Below, one piece after another: positions 34,749 through 47,151 of a stretch of 64,000 nt of DNA. How positions within the stretch are numbered: position 1 is the first letter of the stretch; each line of letters opens with the position of its first letter. The translations under genes were made by a program, and so were the position numbers. The DNA comes from Cladocopium goreaui (lineage: Eukaryota; Sar; Dinophyceae; Suessiales; Symbiodiniaceae), in NCBI GenBank assembly GCA_947184155.2, contig CAMXCT020006632.1, forward strand, positions 129,001 through 193,000, written 5' to 3'. The notes under the pieces are model-generated. The model had not been told where the DNA came from. It did no database searches and saw only the letters and a list, made by a program, of their open reading frames with translations.

Positions 34749-37700
34749 GTGTCAGGATGGAATGCTGAAACTTTGATAAACTTTGTAGATCTGAAATCAT
34801 ATGCCCTGAGATGCAATTTAACCGTTGAGGGGCTTTTCGCCATCTCCCTTTTTTTCATCATTGGACATGCCTTGACATGCCAGGTGAAAGTCAGCTGCGG
34901 AGGACAGTCCCAAAGGCTGGAAGACTTAGCAAAAGGATGTTGCCCTCAAGTCAGAGGAATTGTCTCAGCAAGTCTGAAACGTAACTGCACATCTAACATG
35001 TGCTTGCATTTTGAGTTTCAGGTGGACTTGAGCAATTTCTCTTTGGAGCTCTTTGAGAACGACTTCCATCACAAGCAGCCCCTGGTGCTTACTGGTCTGG
35101 TGCCAAAATGGCCTGCCACCAGAGAATGGACATGGGAGCAGCTCACTGACCCAAAAGGACAGCCGCACAGAATGATTCGCGCACACCAGTGTTGTTTCAG
35201 CATGGGGAAGTTTGATTGTAGTCTTATCACCTGATCATACTATTTTATTTGTTGTTATGTTTAGAGATATACTGGTAGCAGCTATGATAATCTATAATGC
35301 ATAGGTGTATGTGTGTGTATGTATATATACACACACATGCGTGTTCAGAATATTTATCATATACTTGTAGTATATGTCTACACGCGAAAGACGTTGGTGC
35401 TAACCAGTAAGAGATGGACATCGACTAAGAGATGCAAACACTTGCAAAACCCTGCACTCTTCGTCCAGCATTTGAGAACTCTGCGAGGAAAGTATGGACG
35501 CTTTCAGCTAGACAAGCACTTGACTTTCTATTTCTCAACGCATGCGCAGGCCATGAATTTAGAACATCATCATCACCTTCATCAAACTGTCATCTATTTC
35601 GGGGGGTTCTTGAAATGGGGTGCCCCAATCATTCAAACTTGATCAATTTTAACAAGGAAACCAATCATTTTGGGGTACCCAAAATTTGACAAAAACACAT
35701 TTGGGCACTTTTTATAGGAAACCTGTTTCTACTTTTGTTGCCTCCCAAGCCTACGATGATGGCCAGAACGAGAACCTGTTCTTGGAAAACATCATTCTAC
35801 AGCCACCATTTGCACATGATTGTCCCCTTCAGTGCGGGCCCTTAGTTTGGGCCTAGCGCCAACTCTGGTCTCTGTTCTTGGTGACGCATAGCAAGCTACA
35901 ATGTATCTTCCCAGAAGGTTCAATCAGTGTTACGCAAAACTAGCGCTTTCTATATAGAGCTGCATGGTCCCTGGTTGTGGGTTGAATATGTACAGTAGTG
36001 TTTATAACATATTAAAACAGAAAAAAGGTGATACTTCCAGAGGAAATATGTTGAATCCCTTTCCAGCAGTGATCGTGCACCCTAGGTCTGTGTCCCAACA
36101 AGGAGATGGTCCAAAGCAAATTCTTGGAAGACACTTGGAGGCAACTGACACAAGCTGCATCATGCTCCATGGTTTTGGATTGGAATCGCTCTCTAACACA
36201 CACATATATATACATACATATATACATACACAGTTCAATTCATGAGAACTGTGCTTTGAAATCTCAACTTGATGCATGTTGGACATGTTGGATGGTGTAC
36301 AAGCTACCAGCTTTGCCAAGGAAACTTCTTGCCGCGCCTGAACAAGGACGAATATGCTGCTATGTGAATAGTTATTCCATTTGATTGTGTTTGATTCTGC
36401 CTCTTGAAGTGTCCATTGCCGTGTGCTGCTGTTGTGTCGTCGATGTGGCAGCCTAAGAACTGGCATTATAGATCAATGCAGGTCTGAGCACCTAGCAAAT
36501 GCATTCGTTGTGCTAATGCTGAAACGGAAATCAAATGCCTCTATCTCATGTTCTGCAGAACTCAACCTAGACCTATATAATATAGACCATTTTCAGACCT
36601 AGAATTACCAATGATTTGAAAATCCCTGCCATCAACATGACTCACCATCATTGTTGAAGTTCTTTGATCCTGCCAGGCCTGGTCTGAAGCCAAGGAAGAG
36701 GCCATTCAGGTGAGCGAAGCAGCAGGGTCAGTGCTCGTAGGTCATAAGCTCTTGAATTGGTTTGCGTCAAATTTGCTGATTATGGCTGAAAGCTGTTTAA
36801 TTAACCGCAAGATTGAGAGGTGTCAGGAAAGCGAGAGGGATATTCCTGGACCTGCCTCAGATGAAAATGACCTAAAATGACCTTAAATCTTTGGACCAAG
36901 GTTGCAAGCAAACCATGCTCATAACAAGACACAGCTGAAAAATCTCCCGAGTCATCCTGACCCAACACTTTCGGCTTACCACGCTTACTGTATGATCCCT
37001 AGTGACCTAGTGGTTCACATGTGGCCAGTATATATAGATTAATATAGATGATATACTGTAGATGGTTGTATAAATAACTTTGATGACAGGGTGTTGGTAC
37101 TCTAAATGGTTGGTAAAATCTGTGGTAAAGGCGTGTGTATATAGTTTGCCTATAATATTTGCCTTTTTTTGCCAAGCATCCCCTGAACCTTTCGTTGCTT
37201 CACCAGGAAGGACTTCTGGAAGGCGACTTTGCCGAGTCGGTGCAAGGCTTCGTCATCGCGGGTCCTGCTGGAGCTGGTGGCATGCTCCACATCGATCCAG
37301 GCTGATCAACCCATTGAATCCTTTCATACATTCTGTCTAAATATGTCTAAATAATGTTTGTTTCTTTTTCTGTATCTATATATTATATTATATATATTAT
37401 ATATCGTCTAGATTATATATTATGAGATAGGTTTATATGTGATGTATAGTCTGTATATCTATATGTTGATATATTTTGATGTATGGATATGCATATCACA
37501 CGGGTGTAGAATCTTGAGTGAGGGATGGTGATGGGATTCCAGAAGGATTGCCAGAAATGACATATTTTCCAGCACCTCAAAGGCTTCAGAAACAGTCTAG
37601 GAGATGGTTGATTTGGACTAAGAAGACAATGGCGGAAACCTCTGATGCGGCTGTGAACATATAGAGCGAAGACCTGGGTCTCATCATGACTCTGCAGCTA

Positions 37701-39135
37701 ATATGAACATATGAATCTTGCAGAACCTTCATAATCATCCAACTCAAAAAAAAATGCGCTGCCCTCTTTAATTTTTCCATGCACCTTTGCCCGGCCAGAT
37801 TGGACCTCCTATTGGAATGCGTTGGTTCACGGCCGGAAGCGATGGATGTTTTTGACCCACGAGGACTCTGACCTGTTTCGCAGTTTGATGTCGTTAATGT
37901 CGTTGTCAGATTGCCTCTTGACGCATCTTGACGACTCTTGACGCTTGACTCAAGGGTTTATGATGGTTTCTGAGGAGCTCACCTCACTGGCAGATCTGGT
38001 GATTTCAAAAGGCTTGACGCAGGACTGGGATGTGCCAAGTTTTACTGGTTTGCTTAGCAACTTTGCTTGGATTTCGCAAAAAACCTGCCAGCTTTCGGCA
38101 TGCTTTGATGTGATCTAAAGTTTTAAAGTGTTTTTCAGGAGGTGGCCAATCTGACATCGCCAGCCAAATCCGGTGTTCAAGCAACACCTCGATATGTCAA
38201 GAAGTCTTGGGCTGAAAATGCAATTTGTTGTGATCCAGCAGAAACGTTCTGATTCGTTGTGAAACAAGAAGACACTTGAGCGACTTTGGTGCATTTTTAG
38301 ACACAATGTTTTTGCACAACTGTTTTGCCTCTTTCCGAGCATGCATTTCTGTAGATGCAAATGCATTCGCCTTTTATGCCTCATGTCAATGTTGGAATTT
38401 GTAAAGTACTCAGTAAATCACATTTGAGGTTGCTGAAGAAGCTACCTGCAATCATTTGGTTTGGGAAGCTTCTGCCACTTTTGCAGAACGCCAAGCTCCA
38501 AGAATGCATTTCAATGAAAGCAATGCCCAAGACTGGACAGCAAAGCGAGAATGCCAGAGAACCTTTGCGCATCGTTTCATTTCGAGGCCAAAGTGGACTT
38601 TGCCCGTCAGGAAGTCGTGGTGGAGGTCCGCATGCAAGCAGAGATGTTTGCTCTACTTGAAGCCACAAAGCTACCGTTGGATGTCGACTTTTTTTTTACG
38701 TCCAGGCTGGGGAATTGGTTTATGGACCTCCTGATGTATGGCATGTTGCTTTGGCCCTAGAGGAGATGGGACATGATGGGACCGCAGCATGATATCCAGC
38801 ACTGATTGAACCAAGAAACATGTCAGATGGAAGGACTCGATTTGCTGTAGCGAACAGATGATCGACGAAGGTAACCTTCTCCGCTTTGTACAGGCTCGCA
38901 ATGGACCACGGTTCACAGTCACAGTGACCGTTCACCTTTGTTCACCAGCTGACAGGATGAAGGGCAGAGCTATGAACCATCCTTTGCCTACCTGGGTTGC
39001 CAGGAGCGGGTCCCGGTCGCACATGGGTCCCACATGGGTCCCACATGGGTCCCACATGGGTCCCAGCTGTTGCGTGTCCCCATCTCGCCTTGAAGGCTGG
39101 CAAGAAGCATTGGCCAGAGCTCATGGAGCTGCACT
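34749..39135 (+). CDS. JmjC/cupin-like Fe(II) 2-oxoglutarate dioxygenase
   Basis: Exons in order: 34884-~34934 (VSCGGQSQRLEDLAK); 35022-~35157 (LFENDFHHKQPLVLTGLVPK then WPATREW, the classic N-terminal JmjC/FIH entry); ~35748-35800; 36677-36709 (AWSEAKEEAIQ); 37207-37300 (GFVIAGPAGAGGMLHIDP); 37799-~37887 (WTSYWNALVHGRKRWMFL); 38706-38762 (AGELVYGPPDVWHVALALE); 38956-39003; and ~39094-39135. HID gives the first His and the Asp of the metal triad; WHV gives the distal His. GRKRW is the usual strand after the HxD motif. These enzymes hydroxylate or demethylate proteins, or modify tRNA; the substrate is not visible. A possible start is ATG 34749, whose reading adds a hydrophobic segment (GLFAISLFFIIGHALTC) like a signal peptide, but an intron there is equally possible. 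Confidence 0.75.
39021..39064 (+). repeat. 11-bp tandem repeat, four copies
   Basis: ACATGGGTCCC repeated four times exactly, between two small exons near the end of the JmjC-like gene. Confidence 0.95.
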
Positions 39136-40090
39136 CAGCTTCACGCTATTTGCTCATATTTGCTCATGAACTTCATTGATGATGTTGGATTTGGATGACC
39201 TTTTCGGGATTTCAGTGCAAACCAGTGAATACATTCTTGAGTGAAGAATGTAGATGGGATGGACTTACTGGTGTAAAAATGAATTGCTCCACATAGATCA
39301 TGGCACTTCTGTGGCGACAAGATGTAGCCATGTAGCCGAAATCCTTCCTAAGATAGCCAAGACTAAGACCTTTCCAACAATTCAACACAATTCATACTTG
39401 GCTTGAGGAGCCTTTGGCCTCCTTCTGTGAAAGAGCTGAGAAAGATTTGAGGAGGCATGTCACGCCTTTAATCACCTGATGAAGATGCACGGATATATAA
39501 TGCAGCCATAAACAGGACATTCTAGGTTGCCCCACGGACCTTCGGCTACGCCCACGCCTTGCGTTGACATTGACTAGTTTTCAGTGCAGGGTACGGCTGG
39601 GAAAAAATGTCACGCCTTTGAATGCATTATGGCGCATTTGATCACATGCAATATCCTTTGCTTTGGCAAGGGAAGCTCGCCTTCAACGCCCTGCGAAGAA
39701 AGGCATGGAACACAGTACACGGAAAGGTCTGGAAAAGATGCAAGTCAGCAACCAGTGCGATCAGACCCGCATTGCATCTTGCATCAGATTGATCGCACGA
39801 CCATTCTGCAGCCATCGCGGATTGTTGCATGGATTGCATCATCCATCCTGAGGTCCATGCAGTGAACTTGATGATTCACCATCTTGCGCTGCCTGACGCC
39901 ATGCATATGATTACCAATGCATAGCGCCAAAAGATCCAAAAGACCGCAATGTCATGATTCATCTTGAAGGGCTCGGAATCGTTTATGCGATTTTATGCGT
40001 CTTGAGTGTGCAGATCAACCCATAGTAGTCTGCCACAATCTGCCACGGAGTATCAAATTTCTTCCTGAAGCCATGCGAATGTCATTGCCC

Positions 40091-43000
40091 GCAGATTGAC
40101 ATTGATCGTTTGCTTCTTGGTGAAAGAAGCGGCTTCTTCGAAGCTGTGAAGCTGGGCTGCGACCTTGCGGGGCCTTGCCGGGCCCACGCTGTTTGCATCG
40201 TCAGGATCTGCCAGGTTTCGTCATTTGGGTCTAAGGTGCACCCAAAGCTGATGAACCCAGCTGCGCCATGCCGGCAGGAATTGTGACAGGAACGATCAGG
40301 AAAGTTTGGAATAGGTTAAGATACAGGATGATACAGGTCAAGTGGTTTGTAGTTTTGGAGGGAGTTGGCAGTCTCACAGACTGTCGAACTTCTGTATGCA
40401 TCAGGATGATATTGGAATATATTGGATGCGGATCAAAGCGTTGGCAGGTTGGTCCTGGCAGACCAGAAAGTGCTGCCATAAGTCGAGTGAGCACCAGCGA
40501 CTCCATGGAGGTTGATGCAGTTGCAGGCAGGGCCAAGGAAACGCCTGCCGACAACATCTACATCTGCAGCTCTTTGTGATCTGTACTTAACCGCTACATT
40601 TTGAACTTTTAGGCGCGATCTATGTACCAGTCAGTCCTTCCCAGCAAACAAGGTCTGATAAATTGGTCTGACCTGGCTGCTGATGGTGGTGGGAAAGCCT
40701 CACTTCTTGATCAAACAGAGTAGAACATAGTAAGACAATGTACTATGTACATCTATGATCATCTATGTACAGTAATTCCAAATTTGAGTATGAAAGCAGA
40801 AGCTCCTGTGGTTGGAGTACCTGCTTGGAGGCGACGCCAGCAAGGTCAGGATCCGAGCGTTTTTCAGTTTAGTTCTGCTCTGAATCGGGTTGGTTTCCAC
40901 CTTTACAAGAACAGCACACACATTCCGTGACATTCCAAAACAGAACAAGTGTAACAAGTCAAAGTTTCAACCTGTTTCAACCTGTTTCAACACAGTTCAA
41001 TTATGTTCAATTACGTTCCATGATTGGATCTGAGGCATCAGGTGCCCCTCATGCACACCAGGAGGATCAGCCAATGACAGAGGCCAGGCTGTTTTCAGAT
41101 GACAAGTTCAATGCAATTTGGACTGAAGCGCGATGGGTTAGTGAGCTGGACATGGCCGGACCTCTATGAGCCATTTTCGGTGCATTTCATATCATTTCAT
41201 ACTCCCCCAAGAGACAAAGACTATGTTGGGAAAATATCAGTGTCCTGCGGACAAATTTTGCTCAGGCTGACACCACCCATGGCGATGAGGGTTCCCATCT
41301 CGACATGAATCATCTTGGATCATTTGGATCCCTGGTTGGCATTTCGTGGCCCGTTCCCAGGTCAGGCAGCATCCTTCGATCCCTACCTGGGTGCAGTGTC
41401 AGCAAGGGCCCGAGGGATCCCGAGGGCACAGCGGCGTGTTGCATATTTGGCCATGATCAGCTGCTGATCAGCTGCTAATCAGCTGCTATTTGCACCTGAT
41501 TTGTCAGGCAGCCACAGAGTGTGAAGGGGAAGGCGAGGCTTGTCATGGCCGCATGGCTGCTGCAAAGAGGCTGTTTGTTGCAGGTGCACCTGGAAAGAAG
41601 GATGATGCACCTGGGCAGCATGGAGATGGATTGCACCACTGATGTCCTGAGTTGAGAGCAAGAAGACGCTCAAAACAAAATGCATGTCTTGTGCGTTGAT
41701 TTCTTGTGGAAACCAAGAGTCACTTGTAACAAATAAAATCAAATAAATATAACAGCAATTCGACATCCCAAAATGATCTACAGAGAAGTGCGGTCATTTT
41801 TGTCCTTCATTGAAAAAAATGAAAGCTCAGGTTGCAGCTCAGACCGTGGCTGCGCTGGCGACCTTCCAATGAAAAATAATGCCAGTTTGCTTTGCAGCTT
41901 TGCATTGATGGATTGCAGCAATTGGCAAAGCATCTTGATTCATGGCAGCCATGACACTAGATGACATCGGATGTTGTCACCAGCAAACATGTTCAGTGGT
42001 CACGTGGCTTGTGGAAATTGAAACATAGACATCAATGTCTGGCCTCAATTTATTGCCCTGCTTGTAATAAGAAAAGATCTATTTATATAATTGTACAGTG
42101 TAAGCAGTCAATCAATGGTCTCCAGATTGCAGTTCTGCATTTGCAGTTGAAAAACAAGTTGGTTTACTGCGGAGGTTCTGAGCTTTTCAGGAACATGTCA
42201 GTCACTCTACAAAGAAAATAAGGAAGCAACGTTTGAAATAATACAAAATGATATAGAATGGCTGGAGCTTCGCTCTATCGACTACCCAAGTGTAATTTGG
42301 ATGTGGCTAAATTTGCTTCTTTTCAATTCAATGGTGGTAATACACCCTTATATAAACATATTATTTTGACCGCAAGAGGTGTCTTGCCATTTGTGGATTA
42401 TGATTTGTTCAAGTGGTAGCTTTGACAGAGAAATGAGACAACTTTACATTTTCTTGCTCCAGGTAAGGACTGGACTTGATTTGATTTCTCAATGTTTTTT
42501 CCTCGTGTCTCTTTTGGTGACCATGGGTTGATCTTGCGGCCGACAAGAACCATAATCCATTTGTTTGGTTCATCAGTGTGGTGGCAGTAGAACAACTCGG
42601 CATGATGCTGACTCTGATCCACTAGCAGGAAATGACTCCTAGGGGCGGACACTAGTTCAACAGCGGCTAAAGAGAGTCTTTACTTGGATAGAAGCAGACA
42701 AATATGTGCTGGCGTCTCTTGATTCAATTTACACGTTTCATCTTCTACCCTCGCTGCAGCAGTTGGTCCAGCCTGTAGTGATGCTATTGCCGTCTCCAGG
42801 AATATAAAGAGGCTGGGCAGAAGTTACTGTTTAGTTAAATGCAACAAATGCTGTCTTGATTTGTTTTCAATTGTTTTCAAGACGGGCTATGAACAGCTCT
42901 CCAGTTTGATCAGCTTGGATTCTGAAACACCTTCAAGTACCCAGTCATACCCAGTCACAAAAGTACTTAAGGTGTTCAACCCAGAGCTTAGACGAAAGAG

Positions 43001-43140
43001 TCCTGTGAGGAACATTTGGATATGTTGAGCAGGTGAAACTGTGAACCACCGTGTTTTCTTGATCAGGGCAGAGATTTTCTTGGATGCTTTGGAGGTGCCG
43101 CCTGGGCCGGACTGTGTCAGGAGTGGACAAGTTGGACCAC
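40091..43140 (+). CDS. unidentified exons between the JmjC and uL1 genes
   Basis: Coding-like segments on the + strand: ~40091-40180 (QIDIDRLLLGERSGFFEAVK); 40448-~40557 (SRVSTSDSMEVDAVAGRAKE); ~41034-41160 (MTEARLFSDDKFNAIWTEAR); ~41366-41450 (AASFDPYLGAVSARARGIPR); ~41509-41580 (ECEGEGEACHGRMAAAKRLF); ~41831-41872; ~42529-42633 (NPFVWFISVVAVEQLGMML, membrane-like); and ~43064-43140 (EIFLDALEVPPGPDCVRSG). I could not join them into one frame with confidence and recognise no domain. More than one gene is possible. 39.2-40.0 kb has no clear exon. Confidence 0.3.
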
Positions 43141-43396
43141 TGGGAATAGGCAATGGTGTGTTCATCCTTCCAACACTAAATTGTTTACTATGTTTACTTG
43201 CAAACAACCAGATTTTCTCTAGGCTACTGAAGATTAAAGATTCAAATCTGTCGGGTTGGAGCCTTCGCAACGACATTTGGACCATCATGATCATCATGTT
43301 ATTCCGCAAGACTGTGGTACAGGTGAATGAGAAACGCCATTGGCTTGCATTTGGTTCAGGTGTAGACCAAGACAGGATTGTGTAGGTTGTAGAGCC

Positions 43397-46300
43397 ATGT
43401 CGAAACTCAACATCGACAACCTCAAAAAGGGCATCGTGCAGCTCTCAGCCATCCTCAGTGGAAGTGAGATTGTTCTGTATTATGCGCTTCAAACGCTGAC
43501 TCACAATCGCTGACAACTGATTTGTTGAATCTGATATTGGTGTATGATATTGGTGTATATTATATATATATGTCTACATATATAAACTGCACCTGGATGG
43601 ATACATCAGCTAGGCTATTTGAACTAAGATGAACTAAATAGCACTTGGTTTTGAGATGGCTATAGAGGCCATCCTTGACATTAGCGTTGAGGTCCAAATC
43701 CTTGATGGAAGCAAGGAAAAGCAGCGCAAATTCCTTGAGACAGTGGCTCTGGCATGTCCCAAACCACGAGGTTCTTAGCCTAATCCCAGATCTGGGCCTC
43801 CACTTCTAGCCACTTTGGACCGCGGACGTGTCACCAGACCCTGCCAGGTTGAACTCCAAATCGGCCTGAAGGATTACGACACGCAGCGCGACAAGCGATT
43901 CGCAGGCAATCGGAAAGCCACCGCACAATGCCAACTTTTCTGCAAAATTTCTACCAACTGATCCAATTTCACCTGGGAGTGGTATGAGTTGAAATCACTT
44001 GCAATCTGGAAGTGTGGCATAGTGTGCCAAAATTCCAAAAGTGAATAAGGCTATGTGGAACACTTCTCTGACACATGGTAACGTACATTCTAATGATTGT
44101 AAAGTGTCTTGTCAGCACGCATTGCGTTGACCATGCACCTGGACATGTGACATGCAAAAGAGCTGAACATTGGTTGGATTGAATGAAGTAGATGACTCTA
44201 GATTCTAAATGCCTTTTTGACTCTGGCCTTTGCTCCTTGACCGTGAAGTAGTAGTCAGGTACCATCAAGTTGCCAAACGTGCCACGCCCACGATTGAAGG
44301 TGTGACCCTAAGCACTATGATTCGCAGTGATCCTTTGAAATTCCAGTGAAATTACAGAGTTTCCGTAATCAGTGGTGTGGGTCCACAAGAAAGCCCCATG
44401 CTTGCAGGTGTGCGTTCTTGGGGATGCAGTGCATTGCGAGCAAGCCCAGAGGGAAAAAGCCTCAGAGGAGCTCAGTGTCTCTGGAGTTGAGTCTTCAATT
44501 CTTTTAAGCAGTCAGGTAATGATGGTAATGTCCGGTAATGTCATGTTTGTCTCAATTCCACATGTGCTTTGTGACATTGTTGTCATGCAAATTACTGTAA
44601 ATCAGTGATGCGAACTGCGCTCTTTGGGTTGCAGCTCAGGCCAACGTGCCTTTCAAGAGCGTGGAGGCAGGCTAAATTTATCTAAATTTCAATTGCCAAC
44701 ATACTTGTATCCAGAATCGTCACTGCAGATCACTGCAGCCCGCACCCAGTCCTTCAATTGATCAGCACATAGCAATTGTGCCCAGGATTTGAAGAAGCTG
44801 AACAAGAACAAGAAGATGGTGAAGAAGTGACCTGGCTCGGCAGAACTGCAAAATCTGCCATTTGGTGCCAAAATCCACCAATGCTATGAAGAGTTGGTGA
44901 AGTTCCCCCTTTTGTTGTCTCAACCGGTCATTGCCCGGCCTGTTTGGGGTGTGCTGCTGGTGGTTGTGGCTCACTTTCTTGTCACTTCTGGTGGTTTGCT
45001 GGTAGACTCCCTCGGGGCTATGCTTGACAAGAACAACATGTCCATGCTTGACAGGCTCCAACTTCCTGTGACATATTCTTTGAGTCTGAAGACCCTTCTG
45101 GAATTCAATGTTTTCTGATCAGATAGTTCTGGGAATTGCTGAATAATAATTCCCTGCTCACTGCTTTGAGCCCCCCTTTTCCGTTCTCTCGAGTTGCGCG
45201 TTGCGGGTTGATCCTGCTTCATGCATGCCTGTGAGTGTTTCCGCCAAGCTACTCGGAGTCTTTGCTTGTGTACCAGCTTGTTTGGTCCTCTAGAAGTGCT
45301 CCGTCCTTCACATCCAACTCAGGTTGGCTGACAGCTTTGATGCCTTCCTTGCCTCCCAGGCCAGAAACTACTGCTTAATGCTCTAGCTATCTTGGGCGTG
45401 TTTGCAGTCTATGAATTCTTAAGAAGTCCCAGCAAGTCAGAACGCACCCGAAGGTGCTCATCCCACAGATTCCTCGATTGCTTGGCCCTGGTCTGAACAA
45501 GGCAAAGCCGGAGAATGTTGATACGTCTTTGAACTTGGCCAAGCTCATACCCGTGTCAAGCGTGATAGATTCAAGCAAAATCACTTGAAACTTGAAACGG
45601 ATGATTGCGAGGAAACAAGAAGCAGCCATCTTCAAGTTGATGAAATGGATACGAAAGCATGCTCTTTGATGCTCTTTGCATCTCTTTGCCACTCTTTGCC
45701 CATTGTTCTCCCTTTCGAGATCTTTCGAGAATCACGCGTGCCCTGCAGGCTGGCAAGTTCCCTACTCTGGTGCAGCATTCTGACAACCTGGAAACCAAGG
45801 TCACTGAGGTTCGAAGCCAGGTGCCGCCAGCGGGGTTCAGAGATGTGTGCCTCCTAGAATCACCACTGTCGATTTCAGTGGGACTGAGACCCACCGGGCT
45901 TGGAGGATTACTTACGTATACCTTTCACATCCTTTCACCAATTCTTAAGATATCGTAAGATAATGTAAGATATACTACAGATATTACCACAGATGTTTGG
46001 AGCCACATATCCCATCAGCCTGTTCTCCCAGTAGATCAGCAGGTGAAGTTTCAGCTGAAGAAGGTCCTGTGCATGGGCGTTGCGGTGGGCAACGTGGGCA
46101 TGACCCCGGATGAGCTGAGGCTGGGCCCCTGGGCCATCCGCTGGGTCGTCTCCGACATGGTGTACCCCCAAATCTGCTGGCTCATCATGATGTTTACCAT
46201 TGTTCACCCCTTTACCCATGGGTTTAATATACGTACTTTAATCATCATAAAATTCATAAACCATCCACCGATTATTTATGATGTTCTCTGTTAAAGTTAC

Positions 46301-46688
46301 CCTTTTGGATAAAACGACCCATAGCAATACTTAGCAATCCATATCAGCTGATGGTGGTTAAGCATCTGCTGGGCGAGGCAGAACTGTTTGATGGCCATCA
46401 ACTTCCTGGTGTCGCTGCTCAAGAAGAACTGGAACAACGTGTCTAGACTCAGCAGGAAAGACTTAAAGATACTTAAAGATCTTAAAGACTTCTTGCCCCC
46501 TGTCCTGCATTTGATTGGTGACCCATTATTGTTGGCCTTTTGCCACAGCTTGGACAAGACAAAATGATCAGATTGTTGGTGCTCCAACATGCTTCCAAAA
46601 TTTCCAAAGAAACTGCAGATTTGAATTCAAGGTCAAACGATTGCACATCAAGAGCACGATGGGAAAGCCCTTTACCATCTATGGCTGA
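43397..46688 (+). CDS. RPL10A: 60S ribosomal protein uL1 (RPL10a), complete, 13 exons
   Basis: Exons: 43397-43435, 43692-43742, 43848-43905, 44259-44299, 44408-44443, 44640-44666, 44786-44826, 45323-45359, 45454-45501, 45749-45820, 46043-46119, 46378-46438, 46632-46688. They sum to 645 bases: 214 residues and TGA, with no frame break; the human protein has 217. Landmarks in order: MSKLN start, EKQRKFLETVELQIGLKDYD, QRDKRFAG, LPNVPRPRLKVCVLGDAVHC, DLKKLNKNKKMVKK, FDAFLAS, LIPQIPRLLGPGLNKAGKFP, VKFQLKKVLCMGVAVGNVGM, AINFLVSLLKKNWNN, LHIKSTMGKP. uL1 forms the L1 stalk of the large subunit, which guides tRNA leaving the E site. Donors are six GT and six GC; all twelve acceptors are AG|G. Introns are 94-496 bp. 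The donor of exon 5 has a small ambiguity (one extra Gln-Ala possible). Confidence 0.95.
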
Positions 46689-47151
46689 GAGTGTGGAGGG
46701 AAACATTGTGCACATTGGACTTGTCTTGGGTCGAAGAAGAAAAGGGCTGCGGGGCTTTGTGTTGCAATAGTTTGAGCTAAGTGGTGAACACTCTCCAAAT
46801 AATAGGGCACTGAAATTCAAGAGAGCCAAAAAGCCGAACGCTTTAGATGGCAATTGAACAGGACTGGCTTGGGTCAAATGTACTCTGTAGATCTCTATAG
46901 TATCTCTTGGTCAATTTCAGATTGATCAGCAACACAGTCATTTGGAGTGAGCTGCTGTGCAAGCGATTTTTCCTTAGGGCCTCTTTGGCGGAGACACCAG
47001 GCGCGTGCAGAGTAGTGTTTCACAAATTGCAACACATGTTTTGATGGAAGAAGATGCAAGTGGCGATGGTTATGTGATGGCAAATCATGTGGCTCAAAGT
47101 TTGACAAACAGCCGCCCAGCTTAGCAGTAGGGCAGTAGGGCGTAATAAAGC

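Noticed and set aside
42398..42652. 84-codon minus-strand frame
   Set aside because: The + strand in the same place reads as a better exon (NPFVWFISVVAVEQLGMML).
43441..43464. Longer first exon of uL1 (reading QLSAILSG)
   Set aside because: A donor at 43436 with acceptor AG|G at 43691 gives GIVQILDGSKEK, which aligns without gaps to known uL1, while the longer exon needs a non-canonical junction.
45206..45232. GGTTGATCCTGC resembling the start of 18S rRNA (similar words near 17718 and 50938)
   Set aside because: Only 10-12 bases match and the following rRNA sequence is absent; 45206 lies in a uL1 intron.
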